A DNA stretch of 64,000 bases from Schlegelella_A sp965246805. Its GTDB lineage: Bacteria; Pseudomonadota; Gammaproteobacteria; Burkholderiales; Burkholderiaceae_C. Position numbers and translations under genes: made by a program. The notes beneath the pieces were generated by a model. The model saw only the letters and a list, made by a program, of their open reading frames with translations, had not been told where the DNA came from and ran no database searches. Location of the stretch: the NCBI GenBank assembly GCA_965246805.1, contig CBDFFO010000006.1, positions 186,001-250,000 on the forward strand, written 5' to 3'. Numbering within the stretch: position 1 is the first letter of the stretch; the number at the start of each line of letters is the position of its first letter. Shown here piece by piece: positions 44,971-53,782 of this stretch.

Positions 44971-46434
44971 ATGAAACGAGACGACTTCGGCCTCTACCGC
45001 GCCTATGGGCTCTACCTCGACGGCCAATGGCGCGCAGCGAGCGACGGCAACGCGCGCGAAGTGCTCGATCCGAGCAACCAGGAGGTCATCGGCTTCATCC
45101 CGAGCGCGACCGCGGCCGATCTCGACGCCGCGCTCGCCAGCGCGAAGCAAGGCTTCGCGGCGTGGCGCAAGACCTCGCCCTGGGAGCGCGCGGCGGTGCT
45201 GCACAAGACCGCCGCGTTGGTGCGCACGCGCACCGAAGAGATCGCCACGCTGATGTCGACCGAGACCGGCAAGCCGATTGCGCAGGCGCGCGGCGAGCTG
45301 GCCGACGCGGCCGATCAATTCGACTGGTACGCCGGCGAGACCCAGCGCATCTACGGCCAGACCTTCCAGGCCCGCGTGCCCGAGGTGCGCATGCAGGTGC
45401 GGCTCGAGCCGGTCGGCGTGGTCGCCGCGTTCTCGGCCTGGAATTTTCCGGCGCTGCTGCCGTCGCGCAAGATCGCCGCGGCGCTCGGTGCGGGCTGCTC
45501 GATCATCGTCAAGCCCGCGAGCGAAGCCGCCGGCAGCGCGATGGCGATCGTGCAGGCGCTGCACGATGCCGGCTTGCCGGCTGGCGTCGTGAGCCTGGTG
45601 ACCGGCGACTCGACCTTCATCTCCGAGACGCTTGCACGGTCGCCCATCGTCGCGAAGATCTCGCTCACCGGCTCGACAGGCGTCGGCCGTCGCATGCTGC
45701 ATCTCGCGGCCGATGGCATCAAGCGCGTGACGATGGAGCTCGGCGGCCACGCCCCGGTGCTGGTGTTCGAAGACGCCGATGTCGAGCTCGCGGCCGAGCA
45801 GAGCGCGCGCTTCAAGTACCGCAACTGCGGGCAGGTGTGTGCGTCGCCGTCGCGTTTCTATGTGCACGAGAGTCTCTACGCGCGATTTTGCGAGCGTTTC
45901 GCCGAAGTGGCGAAGGGCTTGCGGGTCGGGCCCGGGCTCGACCCCGCGACCGAGGTCGGGCCGATGGCCAACCGGCGCGGTCTCGACCATTCGATGAAGC
46001 TGATCGACGACGCCGTCGGCCGTGGCGCCAGGCTGATCGCGGGCGGTTCGCGGCCGAGCCACCTGCCGGGCGACAAGGGCTACTACATCGCGCCGACCGC
46101 GCTGGCCGACGTACCGCCCGACGCGCTTGTGATGCATGACGAGCCTTTCGGGCCCGTCGCGCCTATCGCGCCCTTCGCGACCATCGACGAAGCCGTCGCC
46201 CTCGCGAACTCAACGCCCTACGGCCTCGCCTCGTACCTGTTCTCGCGCTCGCTGCACACCGCCACGCTCGCGAGCGAGGCGATCGAGGCCGGCATGGTCG
46301 GCATCAACGACTTCGCGATCGCCGCGGCCGAGATGCCGTTCGGCGGCGTGAAGGAGAGCGGCATGGGCCGCGAAGGCGGCGCGTTCGGCATCCGCGATTA
46401 CCTCGAAGCCAAGTACATCCGTACACGTCTTTGA
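44971..46434 (+). CDS. NAD(P)-dependent aldehyde/semialdehyde dehydrogenase
   Basis: A 487-residue aldehyde dehydrogenase from the ATG at 44971; a TTG at 44956 is less likely. The catalytic Cys290 lies in NCGQVCASPSRF, and the general base Glu256 in VTMELGGHAP. The NAD-binding segment SLTGSTGVGRRM and the C-terminal PFGGVKESGMGREGG complete the family pattern. The sequence is of the succinate-semialdehyde or alpha-ketoglutarate-semialdehyde group. In this cluster it is the likely last step turning a semialdehyde into a central metabolite acid. It is separated from the TPP enzyme by the 48-bp hairpin element. Confidence 0.92.
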   Translation: MKRDDFGLYRAYGLYLDGQWRAASDGNAREVLDPSNQEVIGFIPSATAADLDAALASAKQGFAAWRKTSPWERAAVLHKTAALVRTRTEEIATLMSTETGKPIAQARGELADAADQFDWYAGETQRIYGQTFQARVPEVRMQVRLEPVGVVAAFSAWNFPALLPSRKIAAALGAGCSIIVKPASEAAGSAMAIVQALHDAGLPAGVVSLVTGDSTFISETLARSPIVAKISLTGSTGVGRRMLHLAADGIKRVTMELGGHAPVLVFEDADVELAAEQSARFKYRNCGQVCASPSRFYVHESLYARFCERFAEVAKGLRVGPGLDPATEVGPMANRRGLDHSMKLIDDAVGRGARLIAGGSRPSHLPGDKGYYIAPTALADVPPDALVMHDEPFGPVAPIAPFATIDEAVALANSTPYGLASYLFSRSLHTATLASEAIEAGMVGINDFAIAAAEMPFGGVKESGMGREGGAFGIRDYLEAKYIRTRL

Positions 46435-46597
46435 TCCGCGGCGGCTTCGCCCACGAAAGTCGGCGCGGTTCGTTATCGTCATCGACTTTGCGCACTGCAT
46501 CGTCTCTGGTCGCTCGCTCATCGCTTCTCTTTCAGCGGCTCTCTCATCGCTCTTGCATCGCTTCGACTCCAGCGCGGCTCCGCCCGCGCCACCGCAC

Positions 46598-48331
46598 GTG
46601 AATCGCACCCCCACTGAACCTGAAGCCACCGGCGTCGGCATCGGCCGCGGCCTCACCAACTACGGCGACCGCGCCTTCGCGCTCTACCTGCGCCGCTCGT
46701 TCATCAAGTCGATGGGCTATTCGACCGAGCTGCTCGATAAGCCGGTGGTCGGCATCGCGTCGAGCCCGTCGGGCTTCAACAACTGCCATCGCGCGATGCC
46801 CGAGCTCGTCGAGGCGGTGAAGCGCGGCGTGCTCGCCGCCGGCGCGCTGCCGATCGACTTCCCGACCATCTCGCTAGGCGAGGTGTTCCTCAGCCCGACG
46901 AGCCTGATGTTCCGCAACCTGATGAGCATGGATGTGGAAGAGATGGTGCGCGCGCAACCGATGGAGGCGGTGGTGCTGATCGGTGGCTGCGACAAGACCG
47001 TGCCCGCGCAGCTGATGGGTGCCGCCGCTGCCGACATCCCGGCGGTCCAGCTCGTGACCGGCCCGATGATGACCGGTCGCCACCGCGGCGAGCGCCTCGG
47101 CGCGTGCACCGATTGCCGTCGCTTCTGGGGCAGTTTTCGCGCCGGCAAGATCGAGCGGCGCGAGATCGACATCGTCGAAGGTCGCCTCGCGACGACCGCG
47201 GGCACCTGCGCGGTGATGGGCACCGCGAGCACGATGGCCTGCATCGCCGAGGTGCTCGGCATGTCGCTGCCCGGCACCGCGGCGATCCCGGCGGTGCATG
47301 CCGATCGGCTGCGCGCGGCCGAAGCGAGCGGCGCGGCGGCCGTCCGCCTCATCACGTCGCCGATCAAGCCGAGCCAGGTCATCACGCCGCACTCGGTCGA
47401 GAACGCGATGCGCGTGTTGCTCGCGCTCGGCGGGTCGACCAACGCGATCGTTCACCTGACTGCGATCGCGGGTCGGCTAGGCATCGCGGTCTCGCTGCGA
47501 CGCCTCAACGAGTTGAGCGACACGACACCGGTGCTGGTCGACCTGAAGCCGACCGGCGACAACTACATGGAAGATTTCTACGCCGCCGGCGGCATGAGCG
47601 CGCTGCTGCGCGAGCTGAAGCCGCTGCTGCACCTCGACACCTTGTCGGTGACCGGCGAAACGCTCGGCGAAAGGCTCGCCGCCGAAGAAGGCGAGTGGGC
47701 CGACCACCGCGTGGTGAGGAAGGCCGCCGAGCCGATCGAGCCGGTCGGCGGTCTGGTCGCGCTGTTCGGTTCGCTTGCGCCCGGCGGCGCGATCCTGAAA
47801 CGCTCGGCAGCCGACTCGACGCTCTTCGAAAAGGCGGGCCGCGCGATCGTCTTCAGTTCACTCGAAGACCTCGCCGACCGTGTCGACGACCCCGAGCTCG
47901 ACATCCGACCCGACGACTTCATGGTGCTGCAGAACGCCGGCCCGAAGAGCAAGAGCGGCATGCCCGAGGCCGGCTACCTGCCGATCCCGAAGAAGCTCGC
48001 GCAGCAAGGCGTGAAGGACATGGTGCGCATCTCCGACGCGCGCATGAGCGGCACCGCGTTCGGCACCATCGTTCTGCACGTCACGCCGGAAGCATCGATC
48101 GGCGGGCCGCTCGCCCTCGTGCGCAACGGCGATCGCATCCAGCTCTCGGTGAAGGAGCGGCGCCTCGATCTGCTGGTCGGCGAGACCGAGCTCGCCGCGC
48201 GCCGCGCCGCGATGCCGCCACCGCCGCCCGCAGCGACGCGCGGCTACGCGAAGCTGTATCACGACCACGTGCTGCAGGCCGACAGCGGCTGCGACTTCGA
48301 CTTCCTGCAGCACGCGCCTGACGCCACGTGA
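46598..48331 (+). CDS. IlvD/Edd-family sugar-acid dehydratase
   Basis: About 577 residues from a GTG at 46598; a TTG at 46553 is an alternative, and neither has a good ribosome-binding site, so the start is uncertain. The dihydroxyacid/phosphogluconate dehydratase motifs are clear. GGCDKTVPAQLMG has a cluster Cys, ACTDCRRFWGSF a second and TAGTCAVMGTASTMAC a third. The C-terminal SDARMSGTAFGTIVLHVTPE closes the active site. The ACTDC insertion resembles arabinonate or xylonate dehydratases rather than IlvD. It would convert an aldonic or polyhydroxy acid to a 2-keto-3-deoxy acid, which fits with the aldehyde dehydrogenase upstream. Confidence 0.85.
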   Translation: MNRTPTEPEATGVGIGRGLTNYGDRAFALYLRRSFIKSMGYSTELLDKPVVGIASSPSGFNNCHRAMPELVEAVKRGVLAAGALPIDFPTISLGEVFLSPTSLMFRNLMSMDVEEMVRAQPMEAVVLIGGCDKTVPAQLMGAAAADIPAVQLVTGPMMTGRHRGERLGACTDCRRFWGSFRAGKIERREIDIVEGRLATTAGTCAVMGTASTMACIAEVLGMSLPGTAAIPAVHADRLRAAEASGAAAVRLITSPIKPSQVITPHSVENAMRVLLALGGSTNAIVHLTAIAGRLGIAVSLRRLNELSDTTPVLVDLKPTGDNYMEDFYAAGGMSALLRELKPLLHLDTLSVTGETLGERLAAEEGEWADHRVVRKAAEPIEPVGGLVALFGSLAPGGAILKRSAADSTLFEKAGRAIVFSSLEDLADRVDDPELDIRPDDFMVLQNAGPKSKSGMPEAGYLPIPKKLAQQGVKDMVRISDARMSGTAFGTIVLHVTPEASIGGPLALVRNGDRIQLSVKERRLDLLVGETELAARRAAMPPPPPAATRGYAKLYHDHVLQADSGCDFDFLQHAPDAT

Positions 48332-48484
48332 TCCTGGCGTGGGCTCGCGGCGGTCTCGCGGAGCTTTCTCCGGTTCCTTCTCCCACTTCCTCATCCCAGC
48401 CTTCTCCCGCAAGCCGTAGAGGGGGCCATGTGACGCGGTTCGGTTCCGAAACTCCACGCCCACACCGCTGCTACACTTTTGACC
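48332..48484. other. Non-coding stretch before the trp leader
   Basis: No gene is seen between the dehydratase gene and the trp leader. The sequence has a pyrimidine-rich part (about 48360-48410) and ends in an extended -10-like element. No convincing terminator for the catabolic cluster was found. Confidence 0.5.
48469..48477 (+). promoter_or_regulatory. Extended -10 promoter element for the trp leader
   Basis: TGCTACACT contains the TGn extension and a -10-like TACACT (48472-48477), with only a poor -35. Initiation seven bases downstream would fall at or next to the A of the leader-peptide ATG at 48485, predicting a leaderless mRNA. Confidence 0.45.
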
Positions 48485-48550
48485 ATGTTCACGTCGCGCA
48501 CTACACCGAGGTCTCACGACCGGGGAGCCTGGCCCTGGCGGGCCCGCTGA
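48485..48550 (+). CDS. trpL: trp operon leader peptide (21 aa)
   Basis: The short frame encodes MFTSRTTPRSHDRGAWPWRA plus a final Arg, with two tryptophan codons (TGG CCC TGG at 48530-48538) near the end. It lies 172 bp before trpE on the same strand. This is the expected design of a transcription-attenuation leader peptide, where ribosome stalling at Trp codons under tryptophan shortage lets the operon be read. No Shine-Dalgarno is seen, and the probable start of transcription coincides with the ATG. Dyads follow at 48538-48547 (GCGGGCCCGC) and at 48563-48569 with 48583-48589. I could not draw a classical U-tailed terminator. Confidence 0.7.
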   Translation: MFTSRTTPRSHDRGAWPWRAR

Positions 48551-48562
48551 TCTGCGCTTGCG

Positions 48563-48589
48563 GCGTTCACGCTGCTCCCGACTGAACGC
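48563..48589 (+). promoter_or_regulatory. Candidate trp attenuator stem (GCGTTCA/TGAACGC)
   Basis: Perfect 7-bp arms at 48563-48569 and 48583-48589 lie 13 bp after the leader-peptide stop codon. GTCGT (48600-48604) can pair with ACGAC (48622-48626) to give a later, competing stem. The region fits alternating antiterminator/terminator folds, but no folding energy was computed. Confidence 0.4.
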
Positions 48590-48696
48590 TCGCTGCGGCG
48601 TCGTCGGCCCCATCGGCGGGAACGACACCTGCCACCTTCGTTTGAATTGAATCGCGACGATCGAGGCCATGCCCGATCGATCGACGATCATGGAGG

Positions 48697-48717
48697 GCCC
48701 GGTTTGCCAAGCCGGGC
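48697..48717 (+). promoter_or_regulatory. Hairpin between Shine-Dalgarno and trpE start
   Basis: GCCCGG (48697-48702) pairs with CCGGGC (48712-48717). The GGAGGG ribosome site sits at its 5' foot and the trpE ATG six bases beyond its 3' foot. Folding would bring site and start to normal distance, so the stem could be needed for, or modulate, translation. Confidence 0.4.
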
Positions 48718-48722
48718 GTGTG

Positions 48723-50210
48723 ATGACTGAACTCGAATTCAAGAGCCTCGCGCAGCAAGGCTTCAACCGCATCCCGTTGATCGCCGAGGCCTTCGCCGAT
48801 CTCGAGACGCCGCTGTCGATCTACCTGAAGCTGTGCGCGGCGGGTGGCCACGGCAAGAACAGCTTCCTGCTCGAGTCGGTGGTCGGTGGCGAACGCTTCG
48901 GTCGTTACTCGTTCATCGGCTTGCCGGCCAGGACGCTGCTGCGCGTGAGCGGTTTTCGCACCGAGATCGTGACCGATGGCGACGTCGTCGAGACGCACGA
49001 AGGCAACCCGCTCGACTTCATCGCCGAGTACCAGTTGCGCTTCAAGCCCGCGTTGCGCCCCGGCATGCCGCGCTTTTGCGGCGGCCTCGCCGGCTACTTC
49101 GGCTACGACGCGGTGCGCTACGTCGAGCCGCGGCTGGCGCCGGGCATGAACGCGCTGCCCGATCCGATCGGCACGCCCGACATCCTGCTGCTGCAATGCG
49201 AAGAGCTCGCGGTCATCGACAACCTCTCCGGCCGGCTCTACCTCATCGTCTATGCTGACCCGACGATGCCCGAGGCGTTCTCGCGTGCGAGGCGTCGGCT
49301 CGCCGAGCTGACCGACAAGCTGAAGTACAGCGTGACGGCGCCGAGCGTGAAACGCGGGCCCACGCACGAGGTGACACGCGCGTTCGACAAGCGCGCCTAC
49401 ATCGACGCTGTACTGAAGGCGAAGGCCTACATCGCGGCCGGCGACATGATGCAGGTGCAGGTCGGGCAGCGGCTCACCAAGCGCTACACCGAATCGCCGC
49501 TCAGTCTCTACCGCGCGCTGCGCTCGTTGAATCCGTCGCCCTACATGTACTTCTACGACATGGGCGAGTTTCAGATCGTCGGCGCGTCGCCCGAGATCCT
49601 CGTGCGTTGCGAACACACGAACGAAGGTGACAAGGTGACGATCCGCCCGCTCGCCGGCACGCGCCCGCGCGGCGCCTCGCCCGAGCAGGACCTGGCCCTC
49701 GAACATGAGCTCGCGAACGATCCGAAAGAACGCGCCGAACACGTGATGCTGATCGACCTCGCGAGGAACGACATCGGCCGCATCGCGAAGACCGGCAGCG
49801 TGAAGGTGACCGAGGCTTTCAGCGTCGAGCGCTACTCGCACGTGATGCACATCGTCAGCAACGTCGAAGGCCTGTTGAAGGAGGGCCTCACCAACCTCGA
49901 CGTGCTGCGCGCCACCTTCCCGGCCGGCACGCTCACCGGCGCGCCGAAGATCCGCGCGATGGAAGTGATCGACGAGCTCGAGCCGGTGAAGCGCGGCATC
50001 TACGGCGGCGCGTGCGGCTACCTGAGCTTCGCTGGCGACATGGACGTGGCGATCGCGATCCGCACCGGCATCGTCAAGGACCAGATGCTGCACGTGCAGG
50101 CGGCCGCCGGCGTGGTGGCCGATTCGGTGCCCGAGCTCGAATGGAAGGAAACCGAAGCGAAGGCCCGCGCGGTGTTGCGCGCGGCCGAACTCGTGGAAGA
50201 GGGCTTTTGA
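48723..50210 (+). CDS. trpE: Anthranilate synthase component I
   Basis: A 495-residue chorismate-utilising enzyme. The ATG at 48723 gives the usual Burkholderiales start MTELEFKSLAQQGFNRIPL. The Trp feedback site is expected in the first 60 residues, including LLESV. The catalytic domain contains GDMMQVQVGQRL, SLNPSPYMYF, ETHE-like IRPLAGTRPRG, HVMLIDLARNDIGR, and FPAGTLTGAPKIRAMEVIDELE. It makes anthranilate from chorismate with ammonia from TrpG. The only good Shine-Dalgarno (GGAGGG, 48692-48697) is 25 bases away across a hairpin at 48697-48717, which may affect translation. Confidence 0.97.
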   Translation: MTELEFKSLAQQGFNRIPLIAEAFADLETPLSIYLKLCAAGGHGKNSFLLESVVGGERFGRYSFIGLPARTLLRVSGFRTEIVTDGDVVETHEGNPLDFIAEYQLRFKPALRPGMPRFCGGLAGYFGYDAVRYVEPRLAPGMNALPDPIGTPDILLLQCEELAVIDNLSGRLYLIVYADPTMPEAFSRARRRLAELTDKLKYSVTAPSVKRGPTHEVTRAFDKRAYIDAVLKAKAYIAAGDMMQVQVGQRLTKRYTESPLSLYRALRSLNPSPYMYFYDMGEFQIVGASPEILVRCEHTNEGDKVTIRPLAGTRPRGASPEQDLALEHELANDPKERAEHVMLIDLARNDIGRIAKTGSVKVTEAFSVERYSHVMHIVSNVEGLLKEGLTNLDVLRATFPAGTLTGAPKIRAMEVIDELEPVKRGIYGGACGYLSFAGDMDVAIAIRTGIVKDQMLHVQAAAGVVADSVPELEWKETEAKARAVLRAAELVEEGF

Positions 50211-50212
50211 TC

Positions 50213-50797
50213 ATGTTGCTGATGATCGACAACTACGACAGCTTCACCTACAACCTCGTGCAGTACTTTGCCGAGCTCGGTGAAGAGGTGCGTGTGATTC
50301 GCAACGACGAGATCGACGTCGAAGGCATCGGCGCGTTGCGGCCCGACAAGCTCGTGCTCTCGCCGGGGCCGTGTTCGCCGGCCGAAGCGGGCGTGTGCGT
50401 CGACGCGGTCACCGCGTTCACGGGTCGGCTGCCGATCCTGGGCGTGTGCCTCGGCCATCAGGCGATCGGCGCTGCGCTCGGTGGCGAGATCGTCCGGGCC
50501 GAGCGTCAGATGCACGGCAAGACCAGTGTGATCGAGACCGACGAGCGCGGCGTCTACGCCGACCTGCCGAAGCGGTTCACCGTCATTCGGTACCACTCGC
50601 TCGCGATCGCACGCGACACGCTGCCGAAGGAGTTGGACGTGACCGCGCGTTCGGAGGAAGGCGAGATCATGGGCGTGCGGCATCGCGGCCTGGCGGGAAC
50701 GAAGACGCCGCTTGAAGGCGTGCAGTTCCACCCCGAGTCCATCCTCACCGAGCACGGCCATGTGATGCTGAGGAACTTTCTGGAGTTGCGCCCGTGA
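50213..50797 (+). CDS. trpG: Anthranilate synthase component II (glutamine amidotransferase)
   Basis: A 194-residue class I amidotransferase that hydrolyses glutamine and feeds ammonia to TrpE. It starts MLLMIDNYDSFTYNLVQYF, the normal N-terminus. The oxyanion segment is LSPGPCSPAEAG, the nucleophile Cys lies in GVCLGHQAIG (about residue 79), and the His-Glu pair in GVQFHPESILTEHG. It starts 2 bp after the trpE stop codon. The protein could also serve p-aminobenzoate synthesis, since many Burkholderiales have one shared amidotransferase. Confidence 0.96.
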   Translation: MLLMIDNYDSFTYNLVQYFAELGEEVRVIRNDEIDVEGIGALRPDKLVLSPGPCSPAEAGVCVDAVTAFTGRLPILGVCLGHQAIGAALGGEIVRAERQMHGKTSVIETDERGVYADLPKRFTVIRYHSLAIARDTLPKELDVTARSEEGEIMGVRHRGLAGTKTPLEGVQFHPESILTEHGHVMLRNFLELRP

Positions 50798-50853
50798 GCC
50801 TGACCAGCCGTCCGAAAGGCGAATACCGGAGCGCGCATCTCGAAGGCGCCCCA

Positions 50854-51885
50854 ATGAGACCTGCCCTGACCGTCGACTTGCGAAGCGACACGGTCACCAG
50901 GCCGACGCCGGCGATGCGCGACGCGATGGCGCGCGCCGAGGTCGGCGACGACGTGTTCGGCGACGACCCGACCGTGAACGCATTGCAGGAACGCATCGCC
51001 GCGATGCTCGGCAAGGAGGCCGCGCTCTTCATGGCGAGCGGCACGCAGAGCAACCTGGTCGGCATCATGAGCCATTGCGGCCGTGGCGACGAGTACATCG
51101 TCGGCCAGATGGCCCACACCTATCGATGGGAAGGTGGCGGCGCGGCCGCGCTCGGCAGCGTGCAGCCGCAGCCGCTCGAACACGCGGACGATGGCTCGCT
51201 CCCGCTCGCGTCCATCGAAGGCGCGATCAAGCCCGACGATTCACATTTCGCGAAGAGCCGCCTGCTGTGCCTCGAGAACACGATCGGCGGCAAGGTGGTG
51301 TCGATCGCGTATTTGAGCGCAGCCTGCGCGCTCGCGAAAGGTCGCGGCCTCGCGACGCACCTCGACGGCGCACGCCTCTTCAATGCGGCGGTTGCGCTCG
51401 GCGGCGACGCGCGGCAACGGGCGCGTGAGATCGCGGCGCCGTTCGACAGCATCTCGGTGTGCTTCTCGAAAGGCCTAGGCGCACCCGTCGGCTCGGCGCT
51501 GGTCGGTTCGCGCGCCTTCATTGACGGCGCGCATCGATGGCGCAAGATGGTCGGCGGCGGCATGCGGCAAGCCGGCATCGTGGCGGCCGCCGCGCTGCAT
51601 GCGCTCGATCACCACATCGACCGCCTAGCCGACGACCATGCCCTTGCCGAGCGCCTGGCCGAAGGCCTGCGCGGGCTGCCGGGCATCAGCGTCGAGGCGC
51701 CGCAAACCAACATCGTGTTCGCCGAAGTCGCCGGGCCGCGCGCGGCCGGTCTCACCGAGCACCTGAAGTCGCGCGGCGTGTTGGCGACCGGCCTCTACCG
51801 CCTGCGTTTCGTCACGCACCTCGACGTCGATGCCGCCGGCGTCGATCGCGCGATCGACGCCGTGCGCGAGCACCTCTCGGATTGA
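50854..51885 (+). CDS. ltaE: Low-specificity L-threonine aldolase
   Basis: A 343-residue PLP enzyme of the beta-eliminating lyase family. The start at ATG 50854 is chosen over a GTG at 50794 that overlaps the trpG stop. Signatures are VDLRSDTVTRPTPAMRDAMA, FGDDPTVNALQERIA, MASGTQSNL, AHTYRWEGGG, HLDGARLFNAAVALG and the PLP-lysine in VCFSKGLGAPVGS (about residue 205). It splits threonine or allo-threonine to glycine and acetaldehyde. Its placement between trpG and trpD is not part of the standard trp operon and may link serine/glycine supply to tryptophan synthesis; this is inference. Confidence 0.93.
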   Translation: MRPALTVDLRSDTVTRPTPAMRDAMARAEVGDDVFGDDPTVNALQERIAAMLGKEAALFMASGTQSNLVGIMSHCGRGDEYIVGQMAHTYRWEGGGAAALGSVQPQPLEHADDGSLPLASIEGAIKPDDSHFAKSRLLCLENTIGGKVVSIAYLSAACALAKGRGLATHLDGARLFNAAVALGGDARQRAREIAAPFDSISVCFSKGLGAPVGSALVGSRAFIDGAHRWRKMVGGGMRQAGIVAAAALHALDHHIDRLADDHALAERLAEGLRGLPGISVEAPQTNIVFAEVAGPRAAGLTEHLKSRGVLATGLYRLRFVTHLDVDAAGVDRAIDAVREHLSD

Positions 51886-51891
51886 CCCACC

Positions 51892-52926
51892 ATGAAACTC
51901 ACCGATACCGACGCGCTGACGCGCACCATCGATCACCGCGAGATCTTCCACGACGAGATGCTCTCTCTGGTGCGCCGCATCATGACGGGTGAGATGTCGC
52001 CGGTGATGATGGCCGCGATGCTGATGGGCCTGCGGGTCAAGAAGGAAACCATCGGCGAGATCACCGCCGCCGCGCAGGTGATGCGCGAGTTCGCGACCCG
52101 GGTCGAGGTGGCCGACCGCACGCACCTGGTCGACATCGTCGGCACCGGCGGCGACGGTTCGCACACCTTCAACATCTCGACCTGCAGCATGTTCGTCGCG
52201 GCGGCCGCGGGCGCGCGCGTGAGCAAGCACGGCAACCGCAGCGTCAGCAGCAAGTCGGGCAGCGCCGATGTGCTGGAGGCGCTCGGCATGCCGCTCACGC
52301 TGTCGCCCGCCGCGATCGCGCGCTCGATCGACGAAACCGGCATCGGCTTCATGTTCGCGCCGAATCATCATCCGGCGATGAAGAACGTCGCGCCGGTGAG
52401 GAAGGAACTCGGCGTGCGCACGATCTTCAACATCCTCGGGCCGCTCACGAATCCGGCCAGCGCGCCCAACATTTTGATGGGCGTGTTCCATCCCGACCTG
52501 GTCGGCATTCAGGTTCGTGCGTTGCAGCGACTCGATGCGCAACACGCGGTCGTCGTCTACGGCCGCGACGGCATGGACGAGGTCTCGCTCGGCGCGGCGA
52601 CGATGGTCGGCGAGCTCAAGGACGGCGAGATCAGCGAGTACGAGATCCATCCGGAAGACTTCGGCTTCACGATGGCGAGCAACCGCGTGCTGCGCGTCGA
52701 GAACCCGGCGCAGTCGCAGGCGATGCTCGAAGCGGTGCTCGCCAACGAGCGCGGACCGGCCAAGGATATCGTGCTGCTGAACGCCGGCGTCGCGCTCTAC
52801 GCGGCCGGCGTCGCCGCGACGATGAAAGAGGGCGTGGCCGCGGCGCGCGCGGCGGTCGAGTCGGGTCGTGCCAAGGCGAAGCTGGTGCAGTTCATCGAGC
52901 GCACCCGCGCGTTGGCGGCGGCGTGA
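51892..52926 (+). CDS. trpD: Anthranilate phosphoribosyltransferase
   Basis: A 344-residue TrpD. It joins anthranilate and PRPP to phosphoribosylanthranilate. The PRPP-binding GTGGDGSHTFNISTCSMFVA loop (about 84-103), KHGNRSVSSKSGSADVLEALG, the anthranilate-site HHPAMKNVAPVRKELGVRTIF and NPASAP segments are all present. The length is normal for the family. It starts 6 bp after the threonine aldolase stop codon and leads into trpC with a 4-bp gap. Confidence 0.97.
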   Translation: MKLTDTDALTRTIDHREIFHDEMLSLVRRIMTGEMSPVMMAAMLMGLRVKKETIGEITAAAQVMREFATRVEVADRTHLVDIVGTGGDGSHTFNISTCSMFVAAAAGARVSKHGNRSVSSKSGSADVLEALGMPLTLSPAAIARSIDETGIGFMFAPNHHPAMKNVAPVRKELGVRTIFNILGPLTNPASAPNILMGVFHPDLVGIQVRALQRLDAQHAVVVYGRDGMDEVSLGAATMVGELKDGEISEYEIHPEDFGFTMASNRVLRVENPAQSQAMLEAVLANERGPAKDIVLLNAGVALYAAGVAATMKEGVAAARAAVESGRAKAKLVQFIERTRALAAA

Positions 52927-52930
52927 GGCG

Positions 52931-53782
52931 ATGAGCGACCTTCGCGGTTCCGACCCGACCGACGCGTCGGCCGCAGTGACCGGCAACGCGCCGGTCAGCG
53001 ACATCCTGTTGAAGATCGTCGACGTCAAGCGCGACGAGTTGCGTGCGTTAAAGGCGTACCGTGACCTTCGCTCGGTGCGCCGCGACGCCGAGGTGCTCGG
53101 AGGCCAGCGCGACTTTGTCGGTTCGATGCAGGCGCAGCTGAAGGCGGGCCGCGCTGCCGTCATCGCTGAAATCAAGAAAGCGAGTCCGAGCAAGGGCGTG
53201 CTGCGCGAGCATTTCGTGCCGGAGGCCATTGCCGAGCGCTACGCGCACCACGGCGCCGCGTGTCTGAGCGTGCTCACCGATGCGAGGTTCTTCCAGGGCG
53301 AAGCGGCGTTCCTCGAACGCGCCCGCCGCGCGTGTGCGCTGCCGGTGCTTCGCAAAGACTTCCTGATCGAGGAGTACCAGGTCTACGAGTCGCGTCTGAT
53401 GGGGGCCGATTGCATTCTGCTGATCGCCGCCATCCTCGACGACTACCAGATGGCTGACCTCGAGGCGCTCGCGCAGGCGCTCGGCATGGCGGTGCTCGTC
53501 GAGTCGCACGACCGCGGCGAACTGGATCGCGCGCTGACGTTGAAGACGCCGCTGATTGGCATCAACAACCGCGACCTGCGCACGTTCGACGTGACGCTCG
53601 AAACCACGTTGCGACTGCTCGAGCGCGTGCCGACCGATCGCATCACCATCACCGAAAGCGGCATCCTCGAGCCGGTCGACGTGCGGCGCATGCGCGATGA
53701 AGGCGTCAACGCGTTCCTGGTCGGCGAGGCGTTCATGCGCGCCGCCGACCCGGGTCTCGCGTTGGCGCGCCTCTTTGGATGA
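52931..53782 (+). CDS. trpC: Indole-3-glycerol phosphate synthase
   Basis: A 283-residue TIM-barrel enzyme that cyclises carboxyphenylamino-deoxyribulose phosphate to indole-3-glycerol phosphate. Catalytic features are VIAEIKKASPSKG (first Lys), LTDARFFQG, LRKDFLIEEYQVYES (second Lys and Glu), GINNRDLRTF, TESGI and FLVGEAFMRA. The N-terminus is extended by about 20 residues before DILLKIVDVKRDEL. TrpF, TrpB and TrpA are not in this window. The stop overlaps the ung start by 4 bp, so the operon continues into ung. Confidence 0.96.
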   Translation: MSDLRGSDPTDASAAVTGNAPVSDILLKIVDVKRDELRALKAYRDLRSVRRDAEVLGGQRDFVGSMQAQLKAGRAAVIAEIKKASPSKGVLREHFVPEAIAERYAHHGAACLSVLTDARFFQGEAAFLERARRACALPVLRKDFLIEEYQVYESRLMGADCILLIAAILDDYQMADLEALAQALGMAVLVESHDRGELDRALTLKTPLIGINNRDLRTFDVTLETTLRLLERVPTDRITITESGILEPVDVRRMRDEGVNAFLVGEAFMRAADPGLALARLFG

